A model generated the notes under the pieces. It was not told the origin of the DNA. It made no database searches and saw nothing but the letters and a program-made list of their open reading frames with translations. Positions 32,838 through 42,287 of a stretch of DNA of 64,000 nucleotides are shown piece by piece (the stretch's first letter is position 1; each line of letters starts with the position of its first letter). Source of the stretch: Bacteroidales bacterium (GTDB lineage: Bacteria; Bacteroidota; Bacteroidia; Bacteroidales; UBA932); NCBI GenBank assembly GCA_017619675.1, contig JAFZRX010000016.1:27656-91655 (forward strand), written 5' to 3'. Both the position numbers and the translations under genes were made by a program.

Positions 32838-33290
32838 ATGCCAAAAGCCAAGAGCAAAGTCCAGATAAACAACCGCAGGGCCTCTTTCGACTACGAATTC
32901 CTTGAGACCTACACCGCCGGCATAGTGCTGGTGGGGTCGGAGATCAAGTCAATCCGTGCCGGAAAAGCCTCACTGGCGGATGCCTACTGCTACTTTGACA
33001 CCCTTGGCCAGCTGTATGTCCGCAACCTGAACATATCGCCCTATTTCTGGTCTTCCTGGGGCGCGCATGAGCCCAAGCGGGACCGTAAGCTTTTGCTTAC
33101 GCGCCGCGAGCTCAAGCACCTGGCCCAGGCCGTCAAGGAGAAAGGCCTCACCATAGTGGCCGTCCGCCTGTATATAGCGGAGAACGGCTACGCCAAGCTT
33201 CTCATCGCCCTTGCTAAGGGTAAGAAAGTGTTTGACAAGCGCCAGAGTATCAAGGAGAAAGACATGCGCCGCGAGATGGAGCGCTCATAA
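32838..33290 (+). CDS. smpB: SsrA-binding protein (trans-translation)
   Basis: 150 residues, normal length. Seen are NRRASFDYEFLETYTAGIVL, GSEIKSIRAGKASLADAYC and the C-terminal GKKVFDKRQSIKEKDMRRE tail that enters the ribosome decoding channel. It works with tmRNA to free stalled ribosomes. No ssrA gene is seen in this window. Confidence 0.98.
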   Translation: MPKAKSKVQINNRRASFDYEFLETYTAGIVLVGSEIKSIRAGKASLADAYCYFDTLGQLYVRNLNISPYFWSSWGAHEPKRDRKLLLTRRELKHLAQAVKEKGLTIVAVRLYIAENGYAKLLIALAKGKKVFDKRQSIKEKDMRREMERS

Positions 33291-33300
33291 AGTTCCCGCC

Positions 33301-34089
33301 ATGCCCAGAGTACGCCTTACAATGTTCGCCGAACTTCCGGAGCCGGAGGAGATAGACGTCGCCTCCCTCAGGGAGCAGTACGCATCGGGTGAGATAGACC
33401 TGATCTGCGTGCTGGGGCCCACCGCGTCAGGGAAGACGCGGTACGCGGTGGACCTGGCGCGGCAGATCCCCGGCGCGGAGATCATATCGGCGGATTCCCG
33501 CCAGGTATACCGCGGGATGGACATCGGCACCGGGAAAGACCTTGAAGAGTACGGGGAGATTCCTTATCATCTTATCGACATCGCCCCTGCGGGCTCCCGC
33601 TACAACGTATACCGCTACCAGAAGGATTTCGCCGACGCGTATCAGGACATCCGCTCCCGCGGATGCGTGCCCATACTCTGCGGCGGCACGGGCCTGTACA
33701 TAGAGGCCGCCACCTGCGGATACGATTTCTCCAAGGACGTCCCCCAGGTGGATCCCGCCCTGCTTCCCCACAAGACTTATTTCATTGGGACGCTGGTCTC
33801 CCGCGAGGAGAGGATAAGGCGCATAGACGCCCGCCTCAAGGAGCGTCTGGACAATGGGATGGCGGAGGAGATTCAGGGCCTGCTGGACAGCGGCGTGGCC
33901 GCGGAAGACCTGATTTATTACGGCCTGGAGTATAAATACGTAACCCAGTATGTGTTGGGCATACTGGATTACGGTCAGATGTTTACCTTGCTGTCAAACG
34001 CCATCCACCAGTTTGCCAAGAGGCAGATGACCTGGTTCCGCGGGATGGAAAGGGACGGCGTGCAGATTCACTGGACGCAGGTCCGCTAG
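33301..34089 (+). CDS. tRNA dimethylallyltransferase family protein, shortened form
   Basis: 262 residues from the ATG at 33301. MiaA adds an isopentenyl group to A37 of tRNA. GPTASGKT (39-46), SADSRQVYRGMDIGTGK (63-79), CGGTGLY (127-133) and KRQMTWFRG (240-248) are kept. Typical MiaA has about 300 or more residues; here the helical insert between CGGTGLY and the RIxxRL helix is nearly gone. Bacteroidota often have two MiaA copies, and this resembles the smaller one. Whether it has the usual substrate is uncertain. The stop overlaps the convergent gene by four bases (CTAG). Confidence 0.85.
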   Translation: MPRVRLTMFAELPEPEEIDVASLREQYASGEIDLICVLGPTASGKTRYAVDLARQIPGAEIISADSRQVYRGMDIGTGKDLEEYGEIPYHLIDIAPAGSRYNVYRYQKDFADAYQDIRSRGCVPILCGGTGLYIEAATCGYDFSKDVPQVDPALLPHKTYFIGTLVSREERIRRIDARLKERLDNGMAEEIQGLLDSGVAAEDLIYYGLEYKYVTQYVLGILDYGQMFTLLSNAIHQFAKRQMTWFRGMERDGVQIHWTQVR

Positions 34090-35090
34090 TATTTGATGTG
34101 GACAGACTTGCAGAAGTCTATGGCCGCCTGGTTTCCGCTCTTGGCCGCAAGCGCCATGTAATACTCCGTCTTTCCAATGTTTATGCTTGCGTACTGAGTG
34201 GCAAGGTCGTGCAGGGTGTAGCCCAGGGTTTCGTCCTGGAACTTGCTCTTCTTGATCTCCTTCTCCGAGGTGTTGAAAAGCTTGCAGTATGCGGCTACGG
34301 CCTTCTCATAGTACTCTATGGATTTCTTGGGGTCTTTCTTCTTGGCGTAGCAGTCTCCCATGGCGTCGTACATCCAGTAATCCAGCACCATGGCGCGGCC
34401 CAGGTTCTCGTCTATCCACTTGCTGCACAGGTCGATGCATTCGTCATTCCGTCCCAGGATGTTCAGGACCATGGCGTACTGGTACTCGTTGTACATGTTG
34501 AGCTCGCCCATCTCGTCCAGGGTGTCGAAGCAGTGTGCGGCGGCCTGGTAATCCTTGGCGTCCAGATACTCCTGGGCCGCCATCTTGAGGGCGTCGGCCT
34601 CCTCCAGGCCTGTTTCCGGCTTGGGAGCCTCTTCCTCCATCACGGTGCCGTCGTATACCAGGAGCCTGTCGCCGTCCTGGACAACGTCTCCAAAGCAGTC
34701 GAAGGCGGAGTTGCCCACTATGAGCGGCACGTTCTGCTTGGTGAGGACGAATGCGGGGAGGTTCTGCACTATGATGTTGCCTATCCTCAGGTTCCTGATC
34801 ACGAAGGAGCCGGCCTTCACGGTTGATCCGTCGGGCATCTTGAGCACGGTGACGCCGTTGACGTCAGCATTCTCAATGTAGCCGTTCTCGTAGAGGAACA
34901 GGTAGGTGGTGGAAGACACGCTGGCGAACCATGTCTCGGCCGCGTAGAATGTCTTGACGCCCACGCCGTTGACGGTGGCGTCAATGGTATACCTTCCGTC
35001 CGACTGCGGGTTGAGTTTTATTACGTTCTGGGCGCTGAGGCTTAACGTGCAGAGCATCGCCGCCAGTATAATAGCTAAGTGCCTTCTCAT
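34086..35090 (-). CDS. Secreted protein with degenerate retropepsin-like domain and TPR repeats
   Basis: 334 residues with signal peptide MRRHLAIILAAMLCTLSLSAQ. Residues about 30-145 read like a clan AA aspartic protease half (YTIDATVNGVGVKTFYAAET, then LIVGNSAFDCFGD), but the catalytic D-T/S-G is replaced by A-A-E-T. Residues about 160-330 are TPR-like (ALKMAAQEYLDAKDYQAAAH, KKSIEYYEKAVAAY). It is probably a non-catalytic periplasmic binding protein. It lies 11 bases after metK in the same direction. I know no named gene for it. Confidence 0.75.
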   Translation of the reverse strand: MRRHLAIILAAMLCTLSLSAQNVIKLNPQSDGRYTIDATVNGVGVKTFYAAETWFASVSSTTYLFLYENGYIENADVNGVTVLKMPDGSTVKAGSFVIRNLRIGNIIVQNLPAFVLTKQNVPLIVGNSAFDCFGDVVQDGDRLLVYDGTVMEEEAPKPETGLEEADALKMAAQEYLDAKDYQAAAHCFDTLDEMGELNMYNEYQYAMVLNILGRNDECIDLCSKWIDENLGRAMVLDYWMYDAMGDCYAKKKDPKKSIEYYEKAVAAYCKLFNTSEKEIKKSKFQDETLGYTLHDLATQYASINIGKTEYYMALAAKSGNQAAIDFCKSVHIKY

Positions 35091-35101
35091 ATATGTGGTC
35101 T

Positions 35102-36328
35102 TTAAATGTTAAATGCTTCCTTGATGGCGTCCACCATGTCCAGTTTCTCCCATCCGAAGAACTGTATGCCGTCCTTCACGTAAGGGTCCTTGCCAAAGTG
35201 CCCGTATGCGGCCGTTGGCTGGTAAATAGGGTTCTTGAGGCCGAACTTCTCGATAATTGCGGCGGGGCGGAGGTCGAACATCGCGCTGATTTTTTCCGCG
35301 ATGTGCCCGTCGTCAAGGCCCGGCGCCGCTGTCCCGTAGGTATTGATGTAGAAACTTACAGGCTTCGCCACGCCGATGGCGTATGCCAGCTGGACCTCGA
35401 TCTCCTCCGCGACTCCGGCGGCCACGAGGTTCTTGGCAATGTAGCGGGCGGCGTAGGCGCCGCTGCGGTCAATCTTGGAAGGGTCCTTGCCTGAAAAGGC
35501 GCCTCCGCCGTGCGCGCCCTTGCCTCCGTAGGTATCCACGATAATCTTGCGCCCGGTGAGGCCGGTGTCCCCGTGGGGACCGCCGATCACGAACTTTCCG
35601 GTGGGGTTCACCAGCAGTTCGAAGCCCTTGTCGAAGAGCGCCGCCGTCTGCGCGGGAAGGCTTTGGATGAGCCTTGGGATAAGGATGTCGCGCACGTCGG
35701 CGGTAATCTTGTCATGCATGGCCTGGTCAGTGTCGAACTCGTCGTGCTGGGTGGAGAGGACTATGGTATGTACCCGTACTGGCCTGTGGGTTTCCCCGTC
35801 GTACTCTATGGTGAACTGTGATTTTGCGTCCGGCCGCAGGTACGGCATGAGGGCGGGTTCGCCCTTGCGTATGTCGGTAAGTATCTGTAGTGTCCTGTGC
35901 GCCAGGGAGATAGGGAGGGGCATGTATTCCTGCGTGTCCTTGCAGGCGTAGCCGAACATCATTCCCTGGTCTCCCGCGCCCTGCTCCGCGGGATCAGTGC
36001 GCACCACGCCCCGGTTGATGTCCGGGCTCTGCTCGTGGATTGCGGAGAGCACGCCGCAGGAATTGCCGTCGAACATATAGTCCGCCCTGTCATAGCCAAT
36101 GGAGCAGATGACCTTGCGGGCGGTCTGCTGGACGTCTACGTAGGCCTTTGTGGTGATCTCGCCTCCTATCACCACCAGGCCGGTGGAACAGAAGGTTTCG
36201 CAGGCCACCTTTGACTCGGGGTCCTGCCTCAGGCATTCGTCCAGGATTGCATCGGAAATCTGGTCCGCCACCTTGTCCGGGTGGCCCTCAGAGACTGACT
36301 CTGAAGTGAATAGATAGTTCTTTTTCAT
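35102..36328 (-). CDS. metK: S-adenosylmethionine synthetase
   Basis: 408 residues, slightly longer than the E. coli enzyme. It makes SAM from ATP and methionine. [20 protein letters not shown] (10-29), [32 protein letters not shown] and [19 protein letters not shown] are all intact. The mRNA leader is about 55 bases from the TATATTTG box at 36390-36397; no clear SAM riboswitch fold is seen in it. Confidence 0.98.
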   Translation of the reverse strand: MKKNYLFTSESVSEGHPDKVADQISDAILDECLRQDPESKVACETFCSTGLVVIGGEITTKAYVDVQQTARKVICSIGYDRADYMFDGNSCGVLSAIHEQSPDINRGVVRTDPAEQGAGDQGMMFGYACKDTQEYMPLPISLAHRTLQILTDIRKGEPALMPYLRPDAKSQFTIEYDGETHRPVRVHTIVLSTQHDEFDTDQAMHDKITADVRDILIPRLIQSLPAQTAALFDKGFELLVNPTGKFVIGGPHGDTGLTGRKIIVDTYGGKGAHGGGAFSGKDPSKIDRSGAYAARYIAKNLVAAGVAEEIEVQLAYAIGVAKPVSFYINTYGTAAPGLDDGHIAEKISAMFDLRPAAIIEKFGLKNPIYQPTAAYGHFGKDPYVKDGIQFFGWEKLDMVDAIKEAFNI

Positions 36329-36389
36329 TTTTTAGCATTTTTTGACGTGGTTGCAAGCATTCAAATCTGTCCACGTGTGTTTAACAGTA

Positions 36390-36397
36390 CAAATATA
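36390..36397 (-). promoter_or_regulatory. TATATTTG -7 box for metK
   Basis: CAAATATA on plus reads TATATTTG on minus. A perfect 12-bp palindrome GTTGTTAACAAC at 36408-36419 lies where the -33 region would be and could be an operator. Confidence 0.6.
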
Positions 36398-36445
36398 CTA
36401 CAATTTTGTTGTTAACAACCCCTGTTGATATCTTGTTAATAATTT

Positions 36446-36486
36446 TAAATGGGTAAAACGATTTTAATTTTTTAGATACCCATTTA
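36446..36486. promoter_or_regulatory. 10-bp inverted repeat upstream of the TonB receptor promoter, operator candidate
   Basis: TAAATGGGTA (36446-36455) and TACCCATTTA (36477-36486) are perfect reverse complements with a 21-base AT-rich spacer. The centres are 31 bp apart, about three helix turns. The right arm ends 5 bases before the TAATTTTG box at 36492. Confidence 0.5.
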
Positions 36487-36491
36487 TGAAG

Positions 36492-36499
36492 TAATTTTG
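36492..36499 (+). promoter_or_regulatory. TAATTTTG -7 box for the TonB receptor gene
   Basis: Matches TAnnTTTG and lies 48 bases before the ATG at 36548. Confidence 0.55.
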
Positions 36500-36547
36500 C
36501 TCGGTTAAACAGATATTTATTTTCAACATCATAAACTATTCTAACAA

Positions 36548-39500
36548 ATGAAACGTTTCTTGCTCGCTTTCGCGACATTATTTGCCGGAGTTGCAGCCTT
36601 CGCACAGGTTACAACCTCCAGCATGAGCGGACAGATTGCAGATGAATTCGGCGATCCCCTCATCGGCGCGGCAGTCGTTGCCGTACACGAGCCGTCGGGA
36701 ACCCAGTACTATGCAATCACCAACAATGACGGTCGCTACACCATCACCGGTATGCGCTCCGGAGGTCCCTACAACGTAGAGATTTCCTTCATAGGCATGG
36801 CTACCGAGGTGCACAATGACGTGACCCTCCTCCTGGGTGAGAACTACACCATCAACGCAACCCTCAAGAGCTCAGAGCTCCTGAACGAGGTTGTAGTTGT
36901 GGCATCCACATCCAAGTTCACCACCACAAAGACCGGTGCGGGAACCAACATCTCCCTTTCACAGATGGAGGAACTCCCTACCGTAAACCGCAGCATCCAG
37001 GATATCGCAAAGCTCTCTCCTTATTCAAACGGAATGAGCTTCGCAGGTGCTGACGGACGTTCCACCAACTTCACCGTTGACGGTGCCAACTTCAACAACA
37101 ACTTCGGTCTTTCCGACAGGCTCCCTGGAGGAGGAAACCCTATCTCCATGGACGCTTTCCAGGAGGTCCAGGTTGTGATCGCCCCTTACGACGTGCGCCA
37201 GACCAACTTCATCGGCGCCGGCGTGAACGCCATCACCAAGTCCGGTACCAACACCGTTAAGGGAACGGCCTACACTTACTACTACAACAACAAGATGCGC
37301 GGTGTCATCGGTCCTGACAAGGAGAAGATCGCCAGGCTCGACGAGGACCAGAAGAACGTTTACGGATTCTCCGTGGGCGGTCCTATCATCAAGAACAAGC
37401 TCTTCTTCTTCCTGAATGGTGAGTACACTGTTTCTCCTTCCTCAATGAACCAGTGGAGAGGCTCCACCGACGGAGTTGCGGATCCCAAGAAGTACATCTC
37501 CAGGACAAAGCTCTCAGACCTTGAGGCCGTTTCAAAGTATCTGAAGGACACTTACGGATATGACACCGGCTCATGGACCAACTATCCTGGAACGGAGACC
37601 AACAAGAAGTTCCTTGTCCGTCTCGACTGGAACATCAACAACAACAACCGTCTTGCCCTTCGTTACAACTACACCCAGAACCTTTACTGGCAGGGAACCA
37701 ACGGTTCTTCTTCAAATGCAGGCTCACGCGCTTCAGGCAACCGTCTGTCACAGTACGGTATGGCTTACGTGAACTCTTGCTACAATGCACAGAACAACGT
37801 AAACACCTGGTCACTTGACCTCAACAGCCGCATAGGCGAGACAATGCACAACCAGTTCCTGACCACCTTCACGATGATTTCCGATATCCGCGGATCCACT
37901 TCTTCAGAGTTCCCGTTCATCGACATCCTTGACGGTACCGCAGATACTGCAGGAACGATCATGCCTTACATCTCCGCAGGTTACGAGCTCTTTACCTACA
38001 ACAACGGTGTCTACAACAACACCCTCACCGTAAAGGATGACTTCACACTGGACCTTGGCAACCACCACTTCCTGGTAGGTCTCAGCTATGAGCATCAGTT
38101 CGCAAACAACGCGTATATGCGTAACGGAACAGGTTACTACCGTTACAAGAGCCTCGAGGACTTCTACAACCAGGCTGCTCCTGAGACAGTCTGCCTCACC
38201 TACGGTTACAACGGCAACCTCAACCCTACCGCACAGATTACCTTCAACCAGTTCGGTGCATACCTGCAGGACGAGTGGTCAATCACCAAGAACTTCAAGC
38301 TTACCTACGGTGCGCGCTTTGACCTTCTGGCATTTGACGAGAAGGACATCATGACCAACAACGCCATCAAGGCCCTTGACTACGGCGGAAAGCACGTTGA
38401 CACAGGTGTATGGCCTGCAAACCACGTGACAACTTCTCCACGTGTGGGCTTCTCCTGGGATGTGTTCGGAGACAAGACTTTGACTATCCGTGGAGGCGGC
38501 GGCCTCTTCTCAAGGCTTCCTTCACTGGTGTTCTTCACCAACATGCCTACCAACTCCAACATGATCCAGAACGTGACTTCGATCACCACCACATGGAAGG
38601 GTAAGAACAGCACTCCGGATCCTCTCCTCGCCCAGTTCGCAGGTCCTATCATCACTGACAAGGCCGCCCTCCTGGACAAGATGAACAGCCTGGATCCTAC
38701 CAGGTTCCCCAAGACCATCGATCCTTCTAAGGGTGTCGTAGGAAGCGAGGTTGACGGAGTTGACCCCAACTTCAAGATCCCTACAACCGCAAAGGTTTCA
38801 CTGGCGTTCGACTATCAGCTTCCCGTAAGCTTCCCTCTCACTGTAACTGCCGAGGGTATCTTCAACAAGACCATCTACGGAGTAAGGCTCACCAACTACA
38901 ACATCATGCCTTCAGACAACTGGGACAGGATGCCGGGCGCAGACAACCGTCTCATCTACCCTGCTTCTTACAAGTACTATCCTAAGACAAACGCATTCGT
39001 CCTCACCAACACAAGGGAAGGATACGGCTACTCCGCAAACGTAACCGTCAATGCCCAGCCGTTGGAGAACCTCAGTGTAATGGTGGCTTACACCCGCACA
39101 GAGTCCAAGGAGATCACCGGTATGCCCGGTAGCGCCGCTTCCTCCGCATACACCTCCCTGTACACCGTGAACGGACCTGAGTTCGCTACACTCCAGAGGT
39201 CTCAGTATGTAGTTCCTGACCGTCTCATCGGTTCCATCAACTGGACCAACAGGACAAAGATCGGCTTCGACACCCACGTATCACTCATGTACGAAGGCTA
39301 CTCCTCCAACGGATACTCCTTCATGTATGACGCTGACATCAACGGCGACGGATCCGCATTCGACCTCATCTACATCCCCAACACACCGGACGAGCTCAAG
39401 TGGGCTTCAGTTGACGACATGCAGAATTTCTGGAACTTCGTTCAGCAGGATCCTTATCTCCTGAGCCACAAGGGCCAGTACGCAGAGGCTTACGCCGCAC

Positions 39501-39817
39501 GCGCACCTTGGGTTCACCACTTCGACCTCCGCGTCGCACAGGACTTCCAGTTCAAGACCGGCAAGAACGTACACAAGTTCCAGTTCTCAGTCGACTTCCT
39601 GAACTTCAACAACCTGTTCAACCCCAAGTGGGGTGTTCCCAGCATCCTCGACTGCAACAGCGGCAAGATTCTCCACTGCACCAACGCAGAGTCAATCAGC
39701 TCTACAGTCGCTCCTATTTATTCATTCTCCGGCAACAGCGACCACACCTACAGGTATTCTTCTTCAATCTACAATACCTGGCAGATTCAGCTCGGCCTCC
39801 GTTATATGTTCAACTAA
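36548..39817 (+). CDS. TonB-dependent outer membrane receptor, Oar-like
   Basis: 1089 residues. Signal peptide 1-20, then a carboxypeptidase-regulatory-like domain (about 25-110: SGQIADEFGDPLIGAAVVAV), plug domain (about 125-250: SIQDIAKLSPYSNG, STNFTVDGANFNNNFG) and a large beta barrel to the C-terminal LGLRYMFN. It lacks a SusD partner, so it is closer to the Oar group than to SusC. Its barrel codons are biased to frequent codons, suggesting strong expression. The next gene is a lipoprotein with BACON and OB-like parts, then two nucleases, so nucleic acid fragments or cofactors are possible cargo; this is inference. Confidence 0.92.
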   Translation: MKRFLLAFATLFAGVAAFAQVTTSSMSGQIADEFGDPLIGAAVVAVHEPSGTQYYAITNNDGRYTITGMRSGGPYNVEISFIGMATEVHNDVTLLLGENYTINATLKSSELLNEVVVVASTSKFTTTKTGAGTNISLSQMEELPTVNRSIQDIAKLSPYSNGMSFAGADGRSTNFTVDGANFNNNFGLSDRLPGGGNPISMDAFQEVQVVIAPYDVRQTNFIGAGVNAITKSGTNTVKGTAYTYYYNNKMRGVIGPDKEKIARLDEDQKNVYGFSVGGPIIKNKLFFFLNGEYTVSPSSMNQWRGSTDGVADPKKYISRTKLSDLEAVSKYLKDTYGYDTGSWTNYPGTETNKKFLVRLDWNINNNNRLALRYNYTQNLYWQGTNGSSSNAGSRASGNRLSQYGMAYVNSCYNAQNNVNTWSLDLNSRIGETMHNQFLTTFTMISDIRGSTSSEFPFIDILDGTADTAGTIMPYISAGYELFTYNNGVYNNTLTVKDDFTLDLGNHHFLVGLSYEHQFANNAYMRNGTGYYRYKSLEDFYNQAAPETVCLTYGYNGNLNPTAQITFNQFGAYLQDEWSITKNFKLTYGARFDLLAFDEKDIMTNNAIKALDYGGKHVDTGVWPANHVTTSPRVGFSWDVFGDKTLTIRGGGGLFSRLPSLVFFTNMPTNSNMIQNVTSITTTWKGKNSTPDPLLAQFAGPIITDKAALLDKMNSLDPTRFPKTIDPSKGVVGSEVDGVDPNFKIPTTAKVSLAFDYQLPVSFPLTVTAEGIFNKTIYGVRLTNYNIMPSDNWDRMPGADNRLIYPASYKYYPKTNAFVLTNTREGYGYSANVTVNAQPLENLSVMVAYTRTESKEITGMPGSAASSAYTSLYTVNGPEFATLQRSQYVVPDRLIGSINWTNRTKIGFDTHVSLMYEGYSSNGYSFMYDADINGDGSAFDLIYIPNTPDELKWASVDDMQNFWNFVQQDPYLLSHKGQYAEAYAARAPWVHHFDLRVAQDFQFKTGKNVHKFQFSVDFLNFNNLFNPKWGVPSILDCNSGKILHCTNAESISSTVAPIYSFSGNSDHTYRYSSSIYNTWQIQLGLRYMFN

Positions 39818-39837
39818 ACCAGTGAGGAAAAGAGATT

Positions 39838-42183
39838 ATGAAAAAGATATTTAAAGCAATATTCGCAATAGCCGCCGGCATCACCCTGTTCGCATCCTGC
39901 CAGCAGGCCGGTGACGTGCTCGCCCTCGCACTTTCCGCAGACAACACCGCCATCACTTTCGATGCGGCCAATCCTCAGGAAGTGAGCGTGAACCTTTCCG
40001 CAGACGGCGACTGGTATGTCTATGCTCCTGACTGGATCACAGTTAATCCTTCTCACGGAACCGGAAACACCACCGTCAAGATCAGCGCACAGAAGAACCT
40101 TGACCAGTGGAATGAGGAGAACGCCCCCAGGGCTGACGTAGTTGCATTCTGCGGCGCAGGGGACAAGAGATTCTCCATCAACGTAAACCAGAAGGGAGAG
40201 GCCGGTCTGGACGCCACCAGGTACTACAGGCAGATTACCTCCACTTCCGTCATGGATCCTGACGTGACCTATCTTATCGTGTTCAACCTTGGAGGAGACC
40301 TCCAGGCGGCCATGAACATCGGTTGCGGCAAGGATGACAACACCTACGCTTACGGTTACACAACCAAGGTTACCCCTGACGCTGACGGTGTCATTGTCAT
40401 GACAAACGGTTCCCTCAGCCACAAGCTTGAGCCTGTGGAGGGTGGATATGCCATCAAGCAGCCTAACGGCGCCTACATCTACCAGAGCGCAAGCTACGCC
40501 AACTTCTATCTTACCACTGACAAGAGCAAGGCCAGCACATGGGAGCTCACTTTCAATGACAAGGGAGAGGCTGAACTCAAGAACAAATCCGCAGGCGATA
40601 GGATCCTCCAGTACGACAACGTACAGTACAAGGACTTCGGCTCATGGCCTACAATCAACAGCGGATATGTCCTGCCTATCATCTACATGGACCAGGCAGA
40701 ACCTACCGGAGAGGAACTTTCCGCTCCTGAGGAGACATATGTTCTCGCAAGCGCGACTTCCGCAGTCCTCCCTGTTTCTTCCAACAGGACCTGGAAGGTA
40801 AGGAACCATGATTCATGGGTTAAGGATTTCACTCCTTCAGGAACAGAAAACGGCAATATTGAGATTACCCTTGACGCCAACACCGGCGCAGCCCGCACCG
40901 CTCAGTTCCAGATCATCGGTGAGACCACCAACATGACCGTCAAGCTGATCCAGGCCGCTCCTATGAAGTCTGTCAAGGACCTCAATGACTGGTGCAAGCT
41001 TACAAAGACAGGCGCAGATTACGATGCAACCCTCAACGGTGCCACAGTTTCCTATGTAAACGGCAACAACGCCTTCATCGAGGACGCTACCGGCGGAATC
41101 CTGCTTTACAAGAGCGGTCACGGCCTCAAGGTGGGTGACAGCTTTACCGGAAGGGTTACCGGAAAGGGTACAATGTACGGTGGAGCTCCTGAGCTCACTG
41201 CTTGGGATGCTTCAGAGGCCGTCAAGACTACTGCCGAGGCTCCTTGCACTGAGATCACCCTCGCTGACCTGTACAAGAACTTTGACAAGTATATAAGCTG
41301 CGTCCTCAAGATCAAGGGCGTAAAGGTTACTGACGGAATAGCATCAGGTGACAGAAGCGGAAAGATCAGCCAGGGCACTGACTCGATCGACCTTTATGAC
41401 AAGACCAAGAAGGTTGTGATCACTGCCAATTCAGAGGGTGACCTCGTTGCCATCCCTTGCTACAACGGAACCAAGAAGCAGCTTGGCGTTTGGGAGAGCT
41501 CACAGTTCACTGCAACCAAGATTGGAGGAGCCATCACGGTACCTGCAACCCTGGAGGTTGAGAACGGCGGCACTGCAAAACTGAACGCAACCGCCAATAG
41601 CGGCGCTCCTATCACCTATACTTCTTCAGACGAGACCGTAGCTACCGTAAGTGCGGACGGAACCGTTACCGGACTCAAGACCGGTGAGGCTACCATCACA
41701 ATGACGGCTCCTGCTGTTGAGGGCTATACCGCAGCAGAGGCAACCTGCAAGGTTGTCGTTGCCGCCCCGCTTCCTACCATCATGGTTACCCAGGATGACG
41801 TTCCTTCCAAGTATGGCGACGATGTTGAGATTACAATTGGGGGCGTAACCTTCGTTGCAAATCAGCTCGCCTGCTATGCAAAGGGTACCGGCAAAAAGGA
41901 AGGCCTCCAGTTCAAGAAGCAGGTTGGTTACCTTGCAAACAAGACCCCTCTTGGAAAGAAGATCACAAAGATCGTCATCACCAAGGGAGACGGTTTCTAT
42001 GCTACCAACTATGAGCTTACGGCCGGAACTGCCGAGAATCCTGAGACAGTGATTACCGGAACGTCAACAGAGACATCCACTACATATGACCTTTCTGGCG
42101 GCAACTACACATTCTTTAAGCTTGCCAACACATCGACATATGCAGGATATCTGGATACAATAGAAATCAAATACGCAGAGTAA
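39838..42183 (+). CDS. BACON / OB-fold / Ig-like (BIG2) surface lipoprotein
   Basis: 781 residues. The lipobox is FASC (C21). Residues about 35-120 resemble a BACON domain (ADGDWYVYAPDWITVNPSHG). About 285-375 is a second such domain (SNRTWKVRNHDSWVKDFTP). About 380-570 reads like the OB-fold found beside secreted nucleases (NNAFIEDATGGILLYKSGHG, KVGDSFTGRVTGKGTMYGGA). About 575-640 is a BIG2 Ig-like domain (ITYTSSDETVATVSADGTV, GEATITM). The C-terminal 130 residues form an unrecognised beta-rich module. No catalytic site is seen. It follows the TonB receptor by 20 bases and probably binds ligand at the surface. Confidence 0.8.
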   Translation: MKKIFKAIFAIAAGITLFASCQQAGDVLALALSADNTAITFDAANPQEVSVNLSADGDWYVYAPDWITVNPSHGTGNTTVKISAQKNLDQWNEENAPRADVVAFCGAGDKRFSINVNQKGEAGLDATRYYRQITSTSVMDPDVTYLIVFNLGGDLQAAMNIGCGKDDNTYAYGYTTKVTPDADGVIVMTNGSLSHKLEPVEGGYAIKQPNGAYIYQSASYANFYLTTDKSKASTWELTFNDKGEAELKNKSAGDRILQYDNVQYKDFGSWPTINSGYVLPIIYMDQAEPTGEELSAPEETYVLASATSAVLPVSSNRTWKVRNHDSWVKDFTPSGTENGNIEITLDANTGAARTAQFQIIGETTNMTVKLIQAAPMKSVKDLNDWCKLTKTGADYDATLNGATVSYVNGNNAFIEDATGGILLYKSGHGLKVGDSFTGRVTGKGTMYGGAPELTAWDASEAVKTTAEAPCTEITLADLYKNFDKYISCVLKIKGVKVTDGIASGDRSGKISQGTDSIDLYDKTKKVVITANSEGDLVAIPCYNGTKKQLGVWESSQFTATKIGGAITVPATLEVENGGTAKLNATANSGAPITYTSSDETVATVSADGTVTGLKTGEATITMTAPAVEGYTAAEATCKVVVAAPLPTIMVTQDDVPSKYGDDVEITIGGVTFVANQLACYAKGTGKKEGLQFKKQVGYLANKTPLGKKITKIVITKGDGFYATNYELTAGTAENPETVITGTSTETSTTYDLSGGNYTFFKLANTSTYAGYLDTIEIKYAE

Positions 42184-42203
42184 AAAGTTAATCTGTAATA
42201 ATC

Positions 42204-42243
42204 AAAAGGCGCAGGGTGTCGATGCTTTGCGCCTTTTATTTTT
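42204..42243 (+). terminator. Rho-independent terminator after the BACON lipoprotein gene
   Basis: AAAAGGCGCA (42204-42213) pairs with TGCGCCTTTT (42228-42237) and is followed by ATTTTT. It lies 21 bases after the stop and before the promoter of the nuclease gene. Confidence 0.8.
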
Positions 42244-42256
42244 AAGCATATTTATC

Positions 42257-42264
42257 TATATTTG
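42257..42264 (+). promoter_or_regulatory. TATATTTG -7 box for the nuclease operon
   Basis: Exact TAnnTTTG match, 23 bases from the ATG at 42288. The nuclease, phosphatase-like and peptidase genes downstream have gaps of 10 bases or less and probably share it. Confidence 0.65.
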
Positions 42265-42287
42265 AAGATACAATATACTTACCCGAT

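Noticed and set aside
36329-36390. SAM riboswitch in the metK leader
   Set aside because: The leader is only about 55 bases with no recognisable SAM-I, SAM-II or SAM/SAH core or paired anti-terminator.
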